Origin: Stercorarius parasiticus
Lineage: Eukaryota > Chordata > Aves > Charadriiformes > Stercorariidae
DNA length: 64,000 nucleotides
NCBI GenBank assembly: GCA_013396915.1
Contig: VWZL01000298.1
Span: forward strand, 694,167 to 758,166
Direction of reading: 5' to 3'
In this document: positions 24,321 to 37,220 of the stretch, one piece after another
Numbering within the stretch: the first letter of the stretch is position 1
Layout: each line of letters starts with the position of its first letter
Made by a program: the position numbers and the translations under genes
The notes under the pieces: model-generated
Told to the model about the DNA's origin: nothing
What the model saw: the letters and a program-made list of their open reading frames with translations, nothing else
Databases searched by the model: none

Positions 24321-27300
24321 CATCAAACAAAAAGCAGAAGACGGGTTTGTTTTAGCTGAAAACGTGCTTCTATCCAAAGAGAGCGGGTATCATTTTTCTC
24401 TGTGTTTGACTGATCAAACTATGTATTACACGCATGCTGTCTCTTCTTTTTCTTCTGATAGATTTCACAGGAGAGTCCAAAACAAATATGTTAAACATAG
24501 AAGGCTTTAGAGCAACACTGTCCTGTTTCTTGTGGGAATACTCTGTAACAATCACAGATACTGGCAGAATCATCTGTATGCTTTAAAAGCCAGGAATGAA
24601 AAATCCTTAGTTGTTTAAAGGTTTTCAGGTTTTTTATTAAGAAAAAAAAAGAGAAAGAATATTATTGAGGTAAAAGCAGCCACAAATGTGTGACTCGCCC
24701 ACTCACTGTCACATCTGTATTCAGACTCCATACTATCCCTAAAAGGCTCCCTGAGCAAGAAGAAGGTCACCCATTTGAGTACAGTAGCTGCTAATCAAAC
24801 TGGTACTACACAGAGAAGGCAGTTTACTGATTTTATTGGAATAACAATATTACTGAAAAATGTGACTTTTTTTTGCTGGGAAAAAAAGAAGGAATAGAAC
24901 ACAGATACAGTTAAAGTACAATTAAAGTGTTTTTAGTAGAATAACCCTTTACTGGAACTGTCTATTTCAGTTGTTCCATTGCTACAATGAAATCTGGGAC
25001 AATTCCCTCTATATATAACCAAGAATTTTCTACTGCCTTGGTATCGCTAAATCAATAAGAGAGATGATATATTCCTGGAACTGCTACAGATACTTCTGAA
25101 TTATAATTTTGTTCCATTTGGGAGAAAGCAGAGAGCACCAAATTTCAGGTACTTCCAGTACCCTTGCTGGGATAGGAGACTTCAGGAGCAAAATCCATTT
25201 TTTTGACTCCACCCTCTTTTTCTGCAACAAAGCCCAAATGCAGAACAGCACCTCCAATTTTCACTAGGTATTATATTCTCACATGAGTAGCACGGTTCAT
25301 GAGAATTGCACGCTCTGCTAGAATTTTCAGGGTTTTCTCACTGGGGTTCCCGTGGATGTTGGGCTGTGCTGGCAGCAGAGCCTGAAGGAAGTCACCACAG
25401 CCCCAGCCAACCTCAGGGTTCTGTGAGCCGTGCCACCCTCAGCCCCATTTGATTTCCCCATCGCTTTTGCTTAGAAGGGAGAGAGCTGGGATTACAGCTG
25501 CTCATTGCTCAAAATGGCAACTGAGTGAAATCCTTCTGGACGTGTGTGTAGGGCAAGGCGTAATGTAGGATGAAGAGGTGACATTTGCCTTCTTCCAGCA
25601 CATCTCGGAGCTGGGACTGAGGTGCGTCAACTTTGAGTTTCTCATTAGCTACCAGACTGCTGCTGTTGTGTTTGGGCTTACAACGTTGCAGGAAAACATG
25701 TCTGATTTAATATTTTTTTAATAAGGTTTGTACCTGCAATATTTAACATATTCTCTTCACATCAGTCATTCAAAGGGAGCATGGCAGCTAGTGTATAAAA
25801 TTTAAAGGCGGGTCTAAGCTGAGGAGATCAAAAGTGGGTCAGTTTGCTAATCTGAGCTGAGAGGTTTTGTGGGGGGTTTTGGCTTGCACAAATCTGTGAT
25901 TTCCAAATGAACTTTGCATCAAACAAAAAGACTACACAGCCAGAATATCAGATGATACTTATTTCTCTGAAAAGCATGCTGCAGTCATTCAGCTCCATGC
26001 TGCCCGTCTGCACGTGGCTGTTCAGAGAACTTTTTCTCAGCTATACTGTCAATGCATCAAAAAATTTGAATGGAGAATATGAAATAAGCATTTTATATGA
26101 AGTTGCCGTGACTTTTCTTGTGCTGTGGTAGGTTTCAAGATAAATAACAAAAAGTGGGTGGAAAAGCAGAACCCTACAGTTTTATTAAGCATGAATGACA
26201 TTAAGTGTTGGCATAAACTACAGGGTGAGTCAGTGCTGTTAACTGCGATGCATTATGTCCATCTCGTAGTCATATGATAGAGAAGGAATGCTGCTCACAG
26301 CACACACAGAAATGACTTGTCTTGGCAGCACCAGCAAACACACAGCCCCAAGACATTACTGTGTAATAATTTCCCTAGCAAAGGAACAAAAAGTATGACT
26401 GAAGCTTTCCCTGACCTTAGAAGTTGAGTCAGTTGGTTAAAGTTGACCTACTTTGGACTTCCATTTTCAACTTCTTTAACTAATAGGGTTTTTTTGTTGT
26501 TCCGTAACACTGTGTTTTGGTTTGTTTTGTGGGTTTTTTTTTTTTTGATCCAGGGAAGAGCGGTAGATCAAGTATAATGTTTTCAAGCACAGAGGGAGGT
26601 AAGTGGAAAAGAATTTTCCTTTGCAGGTTACATGTTTTCCTATAACATGTTTATTTACTAGTGAATTTATCCTAAAGCTGGCAGGCAACACATTCCCTTT
26701 ATTACACATCATATATTTTGGTGAACCATAATATCTATGAGTGAATCCTTAAGTAAAGAAGAAAACAGAACTACCATAATGGTTTGTGTCATTGCGGAGT
26801 TCCTTAGTCATGGACCAAACAGGCATAATATAAGCCCCAAAGTACTAATTTTTATTATTTGTTCCTAAAGATTTTAAACTTGCTGTGAAGAAACGGGAAT
26901 GTTATTATTTACTCTTTACAAAAGATAAGACTTCGGGTAGCCTGCTTTGTACAGTACAAACTAGTGTTACCTACATTTTTTTCTAAGCACCCAAAGCAGC
27001 TGCAAGTAGTCTGCTTAGCTACAACAACAGGGATTTTCACAGAGATATAAAACTCCCTCTCTGGCTAGAGACAGAAGACAGAGTTGCATTCCTCATCCGT
27101 ATGGGTGGAACATCCACAATTATTCAAGGGAATTTCTACACAACAGTATCGTTTGGCCTTTGGAAATAGGAAGATTTATGCTTTGGGTATGAGACTCACT
27201 CACTGGGCTCTTGCCTCCCACACGTCCACTCTGGGACTTCATCCGTCACAGGCAGCTAGTCAGTGACCCTCTAACCAGCTGCACCTGGAGCTGAAGGACA

Positions 27301-28223
27301 CCGCGGTGGTGTGTTGCATAGTGACCAAGGAGCAAGTTTCCTAGCAATTTTGGTGTAGCCCTTTTAAAGGGCATATCCTTCAGCCACAGTCTCATGCCAA
27401 TGAATCTCTTTTGTTAAAAAAGTTACCATTTTTCCCAACCAACTTAGTCAACTGTGACTGAATACTTTTCTTTCACACCTTTACTCCCTAATTTGTGATA
27501 ATAAGAAGACACTCCAGAAATTTGGACGTATTTAAGAGCTTAATACATCCTGCTGTATAGCGGTGACTTGATTTTCCCAAACACAGAGGCAGAGACAGAT
27601 ATAAAACCCAACACGTATCTACCACCATAAATGCCGGACAATATTGCTTGTTTTAGTGGAAGCAGATAATTATATATTATGTATATGAGGCTGGCATCTG
27701 AGCATGGAAATCATGCAGATTGCCAAAATAGGGGGAGGGCTGTCATCTAGCACAAGCATAGAAACACTGTGAAAATGAGGAACAATAGTCTCCTCCTTAT
27801 GGTACTCTGAGTTACCTTGAGCAAGGCTGGAAGACACTGTATAAGTATTTCTGTTTGCAGTAGACTTCATGTGGGCTAGAAGTCTGAGAAGGCTTTGGAG
27901 CCTGGCCATCAGTTCAGAAACTCTGTGCCAGAAGTGGAGCAAAAGCGACATTAAAGGTGCTTAACTAGCCGAATGACAGTTTCTCTGCGTCCTTACCATC
28001 CAGCTTGCAATTGCTGGCAGGAAGACAAGTATCTTATTGGGTGCTATTAACAGCTCAAGGTAGAGCAATCACAAACACCAAGCGTACCAACTTTCCCCAA
28101 AGCTGGGTTTCTACGAAGGCAAGTAAATTTACTTCTATTCATAGGAAGCTGCCGTAAGCACAGACAAGCTAGGTCCATGCTTCAGGCCCAGAAGACATGT
28201 TTATTTTGTCATAACTATAGAGT
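24321..28223. other. Unassigned sequence
   Basis: No gene is recognised. 25300-25620 is GC-richer and unassigned. A run of 13 T lies at 26534-26546. Open frames here have no recognisable domain. Confidence 0.4.
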
Positions 28224-28380
28224 ATCATAGAATCATAGAATTGCCTAAGTTGGGAGGGACCTTTCAGATCATCTAGTCCAACCATCAGCCTAACACTGAC
28301 AAACACCGTCACTAAACTGTATCACTAAGCACCATGTCTACCCATCTTTTAAATACCTCCAGGGATGGTGACTCAGCCAC
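28224..28380 (-). mobile_element. Short CR1 3' tail
   Basis: About 155 bp of antisense CR1. It starts with 'atcatagaatcatagaattg' and includes the 3' UTR and the last codons of ORF2, as in 'ttaaatacctccagggatgg' read in reverse. It is 5'-truncated just after 'gactcagccac'. The 3' UTR matches the type of the 936-1530 copy ('ctttcagatcatc', 'ccaaccatcagcctaa'). Confidence 0.93.
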
Positions 28381-28990
28381 TCTTTGGATACTTAGGCCAG
28401 ATACTGACACTTTCAGAATGTACCACAGTGCTATATTATATAGTAACCCTGTTGTTTCCAATGGGACTATTTGATAGCACTAAACCCATGTACAATTTTC
28501 CCAGGTATAAATTCAGAAATCAAAGGATCCAAACCAGTTTAGATCAGTTGAAGAACTTTTTCAAAATCTTTGCTTTTCTCTAAAGTACGTATAAAGTTAT
28601 AAAACAATGAATGGTTTTACTTAATTCATCTGCAGAGAGAGACATTTCAGTAAGTCTCAACAGAATCACAAATCTGGGATCTCTAGAATAGCATGGAAAG
28701 GGATGTTAGGGGGTTGATTTAGAAACACTTTATTTCTAGTGTTTCTTTTGCAAGGATGGAGAAAATGGTAAAGAAAAGGGTGTAAATCTTCTCTTCCCAA
28801 AATGTGATTTTTGGCTGGTTCCTGCTTTATGCACCAGATGACACCAATGCAGCATTCACCATGCCAGCAGAGACTAGTTTGTTCTGCTGTTTCTATTCTA
28901 GAAAGAATGGAGACCTTTCCAAAAGCAAGCTGTTTTACGACTAAATTAATTTCTGGACACAGAATTTGAGAAGTGTGTGTGTGAGAATGT
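28381..28990. other. Unassigned sequence
   Basis: No gene or repeat is recognised. It ends in a short GT-rich tract (about 28974-28990) that leads into the hairpin at 28991. Confidence 0.4.
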
Positions 28991-29023
28991 GTAAGAACAC
29001 ACATTAAAGATGTGTGTTCTTAC
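28991..29023. repeat. Perfect 14-bp inverted repeat (hairpin)
   Basis: 'gtaagaacacacat' (28991-29004) and 'atgtgtgttcttac' (29010-29023) are exact reverse complements around the 5-base loop 'taaag'. Neither a T tract nor any gene lies next to it. It is too short for a standard microRNA precursor, whose arms are about 22 bp or longer. It could form a small cruciform. Confidence 0.9.
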
Positions 29024-29969
29024 TGTCTGCGTTACCACCTATCTCACTAATTCAGAAGACCTAAACTCTCATGCAATTTTGTAGGGATTTTAGATTTGTA
29101 AACAAATAACACAGTGTTCCACCTGAGATGTTTTTGTCCTGTGCAGGCTGAACACATTTTATGTCCCAAGTTTCCTCAGTCTTCACTCCTGTGGTTTGTG
29201 AATTAATAAGTCTTCATGTGCCCCAGAGTCTTCTCTAATCTTGTGTATCCTGTGTCTCCTAAATTAAATGATAAAAACTAAAAAGTAACAGAATCCACTT
29301 GTGGTGTCTACAAAATAACACAAAAAATTATTTGACTACATGAAAAAAACTGCTATGGTTTCGTTTCTGGCTTCTTAGGCACATCTCTATTCACTGCATA
29401 GATACCATTTATTCCTTAAGATATAATTTTCTTATTAATTTGTATAGAAATAGTCAAGTACGGTAACATTCAGAATAACTTCTTTGAATCAGTGGGATAA
29501 ATTCTACTCTTGTTTAGTTTGATATTAACTCAGCAATTTAGTTCAATGTTGCAGAGGTCAGAATTTGCTTAAGAATCTTTTTTTTGTCACTCTAAAAATT
29601 AATATAGACAAATATATTAATATAGGTGGTAGATTAATTAATCTAGTAACTAAAAGTCTGTATAGAAACCAAATTTCATTCAAAGACAGATAGTAAGCAA
29701 TAATTTTTTTTAAATGTATCTGTAAGTTACAACATGTTGTACCTCAGCATTTTTTTAATCTGTTATTCAGACAAAACCGCTTTTCTTTCTTTTCATGTGC
29801 AGTCTAGCTTTGCAAGGAAATAAAGGTTATGTGATTACAATGTATAGAGTCTACTTAAGAGCCTTGATTTCCGTTTGCCAATTTCAACCCAATTCAGTGG
29901 CACATAGTTGCAGCATAGTAGTGCCACAAAAATAGATGGGAATGTATAAAAGAGATTCCATTATTTATG
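29024..29969. other. Unassigned AT-rich sequence
   Basis: No gene is seen. Around 29475-29575, words such as 'aataacttctttgaatcagtg' and 'gaggtcagaatttg' loosely recall an old amniote repeat. I do not annotate it as a repeat because the match is weak. Confidence 0.4.
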
Positions 29970-30170
29970 TAGAAACATGGAGTAATTTAGGTTGGAAAAG
30001 ACCCCTGGAGATCACTTGGTCAAACCCCTTTCTCAAAATGGGCCAGCTAAGCTTGCTCAGGAACTTGTCCAGTCAAGAGCGCAACATCTCTGTGGACTGA
30101 CACTCCACAGCTTCTCTGGGCAACCTGTTCCAGTGTTTGACCATCGTCCCTGTGGAAATGTTTTCCAGTA
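29970..30170 (-). mobile_element. CR1 3' tail, diverged
   Basis: Antisense CR1 of a different 3' type. The terminal repeat is decayed, but 'ggttggaaaagacc', 'gagatcacttggtcaaa', 'ggccagctaagcttgctcag' and 'cttctctgggcaacctgttc' keep the CR1 order. The length is about 200 bp and the 5' end is lost soon after the 'cctgttccagtgtttgacc' segment. It is older than the copies at 936 and 48561, judging by substitutions. Confidence 0.9.
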
Positions 30171-32526
30171 AGCAAAGGATGGATATGAACTTTTTAAGCA
30201 TTAGAAAATCTACGGTAGAAATGCGATAGCTCCATTATGAATAGCCCTCCCATGGAAAAAGCTTAGAGTCTGTTAGATCCCTGAAGATGCAGTTGCACAA
30301 CCCTTCAAGAATCAAGCTTTGTTAATTTCACCGCTCCCAGAAAAACTTTGTTTTTCAAAAGATTTTAAAGCTTAGTAGTAGCATTCTCTTACAGCTTATA
30401 AAAGTCTTTGAGCAAGAACAACAGGACTTAATAATTTAAAAGAAGATGTATGACAGAATACTGGGCAGAAAAGTATTCCCCTAGTACCCTGGAAGTGCTA
30501 ATACATAGTAACCTAATGAGGACAGAGGGGTACCAGGTATCCATATGTTCCTCAGCACTCTCCACAGCACAGTACGAGAGGAGACGCAGATCCCACTGAC
30601 TCATTACATATTCTCCTCATGTAGGCAGGCAAGAGCAGGCAGATAGAGACTAAGGCTTGAGAAAGCTTTGCCGGAATGCCAGCCAGCGTATCTTTGGGGT
30701 TTTGCATAGAGGTGTTTACCCTTTTTCTGAACGGCACGGGAGCTGGAAGAGGTTTTCCAAGTGGAGCACAACCGTATGCCGCTTCTTGCCCTGAAATGAT
30801 TCTGGAGTCCTAAGTCCTATTGTGTGGTCTTCCCAGCTGGGGGGTCCAAGCTTACCCTGCAGTCACATCCTAGCTCTGTGTGGGTTGGGACCACGTTTCC
30901 TATCCTCCTTTCAGCTTTGTGTTTGGGGAAATAAAAGCACTCTATCTGGCCGGAAAGTGGAGGAGGGGAAGGCACTTACCAGCTTGTTTCCCAATCTGGA
31001 GAACTGGGACGAGCACACCTTCCACACAACTTAGGTGTCACTTGTGTAACCCAAAGCATATACTTGCTCGGTCTGACAATGAGCAATCATTTACACTTTT
31101 TTTAAACACTCTTTTCCTTTTCTCATTGAAACAAGTGTCAAACCAGGACACATATATATAAGTATAAAAGGAAATAAAAACGTACAAAGAATCTTCATGC
31201 CGCATTACAGGGATGCAGCGGTACAAATGAAGTACTGTAAAACTCAGCGCTACATTGTAAAACTCATAAAAGGGGTTTTTTAAACTCTGAAAAAAAAATT
31301 CAGTCACTTTAGCTCTATTCAGTACTGTCTACACCTCTTTCACATGCCAAATATAAATCTTAATGTATTATTGTATAATAACCTCAAAATAGATATTTGG
31401 TGTGGGTGATTTAATGTGGTTGGAAAAAAAAAAACCTTTTAGGATCTTCTAACCAGTAAGTGTGTGACCTTACATGTCCTATTTTACGCCACCACTAATT
31501 TTTCGCATGCGAGACTCACATTTGCAGATACACTGTATAGAGACTGACAAGCAATACTTTGTTTTAGGTTTTCAGCAACAAGTACTTTCTTTATTACCAA
31601 AGGACATTTCGCAGAGTCACTTCAGAGAATGCAAATGAAATCGCAGAGTAAATGTCTTTCATCTTACTTCATGTTGGAGGAAAAGTGCAGTCTTTCTAGA
31701 AAATATTCGATTTTGGCATCATTTGAAAAGAAAGCTTTAATTAATAGTACGTTCAGTTTTCTGATGTTGAGTACTATTCAGAAATGTGGGCATCTGCAGC
31801 CAGCTAGAGGCCATTAAACATGCTTTTGCACTCTGTTGACAGGGTTTTGCTTCAGTACAAAAAAAAGCTCCAACAAAAGTCTCTCCAGCAGCTACAGAAA
31901 AGTGAAAGAGCAGGAGAAGACTAGGAAAGCATGTTAATATATCAGGTAATGCACACAGGACAGAAAATAAAATTGTGAATCTAGATATACAGGGAGTTAA
32001 AGGTTTATGCGAAATGGGAGCCGAGTGACTCATTTCTTGGTCTGCTGACTGAACAACAAGTTTGCTCCAAAATAAATGTTACAGGGTTGTTATATGGGGG
32101 ATGCAAAGGCAGAAAGCAAAATAAAAACTAAAAAAATCCACGACGTCTTTTAGGTCAACTGAAACTGTTGATACGCAATGCCATTTTTTTCTGAAAACCT
32201 AGTGTCTGAACAAAAAAAGACTACGTTACAGCTAGTTCAATCCCTGCTGACATTTTGGACTGGCCACCATCAAAACAGGAATACTAAATATACTGTGAAC
32301 CTGATCTGTAAGGTCCTATTGTCCCGAAATTTGAAGTGACCCATTTAATCCATCAGAAGAGTGAGAATATTCCGAGCATCTGCTGCAGGCGCTTGTGCAG
32401 TTGCATAATCCTCAGGAACAGGATCCTGAAGGGAAGGGAAAAATCTCTATGCTACGCATTCAAGAATGTCATTTCTAGTTCTTGTTTTAAAAAAAACAAA
32501 CAACTCAGTCCTGCAAATACCTTCAC
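30171..32526. other. Unassigned sequence
   Basis: No gene is recognised. Overlapping frames at 30822-31307 on both strands have no domain. Nothing repeat-like is apparent to the eye. Confidence 0.4.
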
Positions 32527-32555
32527 ATGTTGGTTTACCAAATGTTGGTTTACTA
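32527..32555. repeat. Small tandem duplication, two copies
   Basis: 'atgttggtttacca' (32527-32540) recurs as 'atgttggtttacta' (32542-32555), 13 of 14 bases identical at a 15-bp period. Confidence 0.75.
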
Positions 32556-32934
32556 GTTCGCCAGGTGTTTCACTGTCTTCCAGTGAAATACTTTATGCAG
32601 CAGCCACTGGAAAAGTCCCCTGCAGGTTTGACTGATCCTATTAATGCTTGTGCATTTGCATGGTGCGGTGCTGGCACACAGTTGCTAGGACAGCTTAGCA
32701 GAGATTCAGTAGCAGCCAGGGATGCATTCACAGGGGAGCTGATGGCGTTGCTATGCCTGCCAACTAGTGGACAGATGAACAGTGAGCCCCTTAATTAGCA
32801 GAATCCATGTTAAGAGTACGTTTTCTACAGCTTCTTTCCGCATATGCCTTAAATTGATACAATACTGGTTGAAATTTTCTTTTCTTTATATTTTCTATCT
32901 TGAAGTTGCTGCCTGTTCCTGGCTACATCTCTTC
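32556..32934. other. Unassigned sequence
   Basis: Nothing recognised beyond the tail of an open frame without motifs (32466-32798, +). Confidence 0.4.
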
Positions 32935-33018
32935 TATTGAACTTAATGGGAGCTGCAAGTGCGTAAGTATCTAAAAACCTGGCCTAAAGGTAGATTTAAG
33001 AGTCTAACTTGGAATAGT
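32935..33018 (+). repeat. Ancient amniote repeat fragment ('aatgggagctgcaagtgc' type)
   Basis: 'attgaacttaatgggagctg' followed by 'aagtgcgtaagtatct', 'aaaacctggcctaa' and 'tagatttaagagtctaactt' follows, in order, a repeat remembered from turtles, crocodilians and birds ('agtcaatgggagctg...gtgctcagcacct...aaatcaggcc'). The class is uncertain (SINE or DNA transposon). The order of four blocks makes chance unlikely. Confidence 0.5.
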
Positions 33019-34847
33019 GATATATATTTTAGTGTTTTAACATTAAATTTATGGAGCACAAAATTCACACATTGTGCAAGACCTAAGCTTAGAAATAAAC
33101 CCAAGGCCTTCTGGTCTTCATAGCAATTGTAAAACATTAGTCAGAAGTGGATCGTGTGTAATATCATCAGTCAGGATGGCAGTGTGTCTTCAGATGTCCT
33201 ACAGTAATTCTGTCCACGTCATCCATTCTTCACAAAATACTTTTTTGAAAGCGTTAAGGCAGGCACAGCTCTTCAGTAATACAGGGGTCAGAAATGAGAC
33301 GTTAAGTTAGTCCCAGCTAATTCCAGAGATGCTGGCTTATCAGTGGGCCAGTGATGCTGGGGTTGTCTATCTATGTGTCGTGGATCATTGGCACCGCGTG
33401 CAGAAGCACTTTTGGGACTCAAGGGATTTGCTAAATCTGCAATGACATGCAAACACGACCACAATGACCGCAAATGGGAACAGAGGAGGCCTCCAAACCT
33501 ATAGAAAATGGCTGTCTCTCCACTCGAGCCTCAAAGCTTCCTTCTTTTCAAGTCTGATCACAGCTTTTAACACACGAGCTAAAAGAAAAAAACATAAAGC
33601 TGACTATTTGTCTCTGTGAACTTTAATGTAAGAGCAGGGGATGCTGAAGAGGACAACTTAAGTTTACCAAACGTACCACATGGAAGTCATCACCAAGGCC
33701 AGTCACTTGCAGAGTGCAAATAATGGCACTGAGAACCATTTGGAGATATTAATTCAACTAATTCAACACACAGCCATCCATGCATCCTGGAAGACAGCTT
33801 AAAGGAACGAAGCTTGCTAACGTTGCGTGCCACTCCTTCATGTGGACCAGAGACAGGCACCTGCCTGACTCCCTGCGGTTCTGGCAGCTCAAAGTAGTTG
33901 AGAGCAGGAGACTGGTTTGGCCTTTCTTCTCCACAGATAGAGAGAGTCACTGCTGGCTGCTGGCACATAGCACACACCTGCAGCATTCCATGGAACGGTT
34001 AGGAGAAAAATAGTACTCTAGGAAATACAGAGCAAATCCACCATGGCCAACAGTGATGAAATTCTGATGTATCACCACACCTGTTTGGAATAGTTGAAGG
34101 ATGTGAGAGAGGTGTTTAGGACAGTTTTATGAGCACGTCTGACTGTGTGAAAACTGAGAAAGTGGCCAGATAAGTATGGATGAGGTGACTTATTTGGAAT
34201 GTAGGATGAAAAGTGGTCAGATCAGACAGCAACTGGTTACACTGGAAGCTAACCTACCTAACAAACACCAGATGAAGACTTCTTGAGAATTTTATTGCCT
34301 CTCATGGTAAATGTCTACTGTCTAATTGCCCAAGACCTATACTAAAAGATCAGTGTGGTTTTTTTCTGATTGGGATGATACACGGGATGATCACAGACCA
34401 TAATGCCTTGCTGCGGACATTTCATTACCTATGGTGTGAGTACCAAGTCTCTAGAAATACTCATTTCAGGTTGACCATTAAAGTTGCTTGAAAAATGATC
34501 CAACCCATGTGACGTACAGAAACAAATTCTTGGAGCAAACCACTAGAATGAGATGTCTAAGGCAGGTGCCCTGCAATCAATTTTGTGACTGCAACAAAAT
34601 TACTTCAGTTTCTATCACGTCTTCTAATTTTTGTTTTCTCTCCTAGGGACAAAAGATTGCCACCTGAACATATTGGACAACATTATTGCATTTTGGTTGC
34701 ACAGTAACGAGTTCATAAACGAATACCTATTTTCCTGGATCCATTCTAGGCAGCACTCCATTCAAATATGTGATGAATGCCCCTAGCCAAGGAAAGTGTC
34801 AGAAATCTCTTCCTGTGATCATACATTCATTTTTTCTTGGACAGCTA
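33019..34847. other. Unassigned sequence
   Basis: No gene is recognised. The frames at 33690-33986 (-) and 33780-34013 (+) overlap and show no domain. Confidence 0.4.
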
Positions 34848-34905
34848 ACCCCTGAAGCCCTTATTTGAAGTCAATAGGAAATTTCCTTGAAAAAAAAAAA
34901 TCTAG
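34848..34905. repeat. Possible ancient amniote repeat fragment
   Basis: 'gaagcccttatttgaagtca' and 'ataggaaatttccttga', ending near 'tctagcccaaagc', resemble the palindromic 'aaagcccattgaagtcaatg' repeat class. An A run in the middle breaks it. Short and uncertain. Confidence 0.35.
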
Positions 34906-37110
34906 CCCAAAGCAATTTTGTTTTTTAATACAGAAAGTCTCCAAAAATCCAACGAGCAGCCCAGTCTTTATTCAAGCAAAATGTTTAGTAACATCACAAG
35001 AGAACATAAAAGCCGTGAAAAGAACAACTGTAAAAATAAGAAAACTGACTTATCATAAAGGCAGTTATCTGCCACATGAATTAAAGGAAGCTAAGCACGC
35101 CGTTCCTGATAACATAGACAACACAGTACTTTCTCATTAAATATTCTGTTAGTGAAACTGCTAGTGGGTGCAGGTGAAGACGGCTTTCTCCAGGAATTTC
35201 AAATATTTCCAAAAGCTCGAGAGATAAACAAGAAGAGTTTGGGGAAGAGCATGACTGTGAGAATACATATAGCTGCGGGGTTTCACTGCTGATCTGCATT
35301 TAGAGCAGCTTAAAATTGTTTCCGTAGCAGGAAAAAACAACGCTTTCATATGTTTTGCTTGAAGAAGTATAAAGTACTCTTGAATGCTCTCATCTTGATG
35401 CACGGAGGACCCTATACCCTCACTGAGATGGAGATACACTACGGAAACACACCCACCATGTTTCTTTTTCTTTCAGATTTTTGGATAGAATTTCTTTTTG
35501 ATAAACTGAGATTTATGCCGATGTAAATTACACATGCAAATTTTCCATATGTCAAGATGGGAAAATTTACCACTTATATTTTGTACTTTATATTTCTTTC
35601 TCCTGACTAAAGTAATTTTATCAACATAATACAGGCAGCAGGGCAACACTTCATAAGCCAGATGTTTATTGACCTATGTGACCCTCCAAGTGTTTTCCTC
35701 CTGATTATTTGTGGTATGAACATAACAGATAACATCTGAAGTAATGTGGGAAAACGGGCCTATAAACCCAGTCACTTTTGATTTTTGTTTCAGATCATTT
35801 TGATTTCATTGGATTTTGTTTCCTGAAGGTAAGAACTTAAGGTGAAAAAGACCAAGAAAACAATTGATCTGCCTCTTAGAAGGCTTCTAAGTTCCACTGG
35901 CAAATTCTTTAAGAGGGCACTGAAAATAGGATGAAATGAGAAAAAGATCAGTAATTTGATTCTACAAAAGAGCTTACACAGCAAAATAGATGCTGTGTAT
36001 CGTGTAATTAACTTTTTAGTACTAAATATGAAGTGCAATATATTGGCATAGTCATTAAAAATATTATATGAAAATAATTATTCTGAAATAAAAAAGCTGA
36101 AATGCTAAGTGGTGCAATGCATCTGAAGCTATTGTAGTAGAATTTAAAGGTGCACTGAAGGTTAAAGATGTATAAACGAGCAGGATAACCCTTTGGAAAG
36201 TATTATGCCAAACAGTAATTAGCTATGACCAGAAATTTGTATTTTTCTTTCTGGATGGCATCTGAAGCCTTGAAGTTCCCTTATATTACACAACCCCAAC
36301 AGAAACCACAATGAAGAGAAAGGAAACACAGAAAGGAAGATGGATGCTTAGTCTCATCTACTCTTTCTAAATGAGCAGTATGCAGCCTTTGGCTAGAAGT
36401 TTCCCAGCTGTGAAAAAAAAATTGTTGTAGAAATAACCGCAGCACCCACTCCTCTTCCTCTATCCCCAGATCTTTTAATGACTCTTCAATTGGAAACTAC
36501 TGGCCACAATACAGCTGATTTAGTGAAACAATTTGTGAGTGCCCCTCATTCTGTTCGGTGCAAAGTCACCTGGATGCCATGAACTATCTATCATCAGGTA
36601 GGATTTAGGGCAGCCCAGCTTCTTTTATCCTGAAACGTTCGAGGTAGTGATTTACCAGCCCTGATTCATCCGTCTCGGCTGAGGAGGAAGCAACCATGAA
36701 CACAAAGATGGTGAGACACAAACATTTCCGATCATGACAGAAATTTCTGAATTTGGCATGGCATCACTCATCTTCCTCTCAAGAACAGAGAAAGAGGCTG
36801 TGGAAAATTTAATGTTATTTGAGTGAGGGTTAGTTGCAGGACAGAAGTGTCTAATGAAATTATCCTTCTGCTTGTTGTTCCTACTTCTATTTAAAGAAAA
36901 GGAACTTCTGCATAATATTTCAATGCAAAAATTACATTAGTTAAATAACCAACTTGTCACTAACTTCTATTTCATATGAAAGACTCAACTGCAAAGCTCT
37001 GAATTTTGCTACTACTTATCTAGGAGACTAATCTATCCCGATACTTGCCACAGAATCAGAATACTTTATCATCACTGAAACCAGCTGCCCTCAAACACTA
37101 TTATTTTTTG
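34906..37110. other. Unassigned AT-rich sequence
   Basis: No gene or repeat is recognised. The open frame from 34865 to 35140 (+) is lysine-rich because of A-rich composition and has no domain. Confidence 0.4.
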
Positions 37111-37220
37111 TTAATAGAGAACTGAGGATTAGGCTGAACATTTACTTTGCCCTAGGTCTCATGGAAAACTTGTAAATTGATGATGAACACACTGTCCTGA
37201 ATGCTAAATTCCCTGGGCCA
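37111..37220 (-). repeat. MIR-like SINE relic, antisense
   Basis: 'ttaatagagaactgagg', 'attaggctgaacatttactt', 'tgccctaggtctcatgg' and 'cactgtcctga' follow the antisense MIR order (tail 'gaaactgagg', then 'taagtgacttgcccaaggtc', then 'tcctga'). It is heavily diverged and 110 bp long. Confidence 0.45.
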
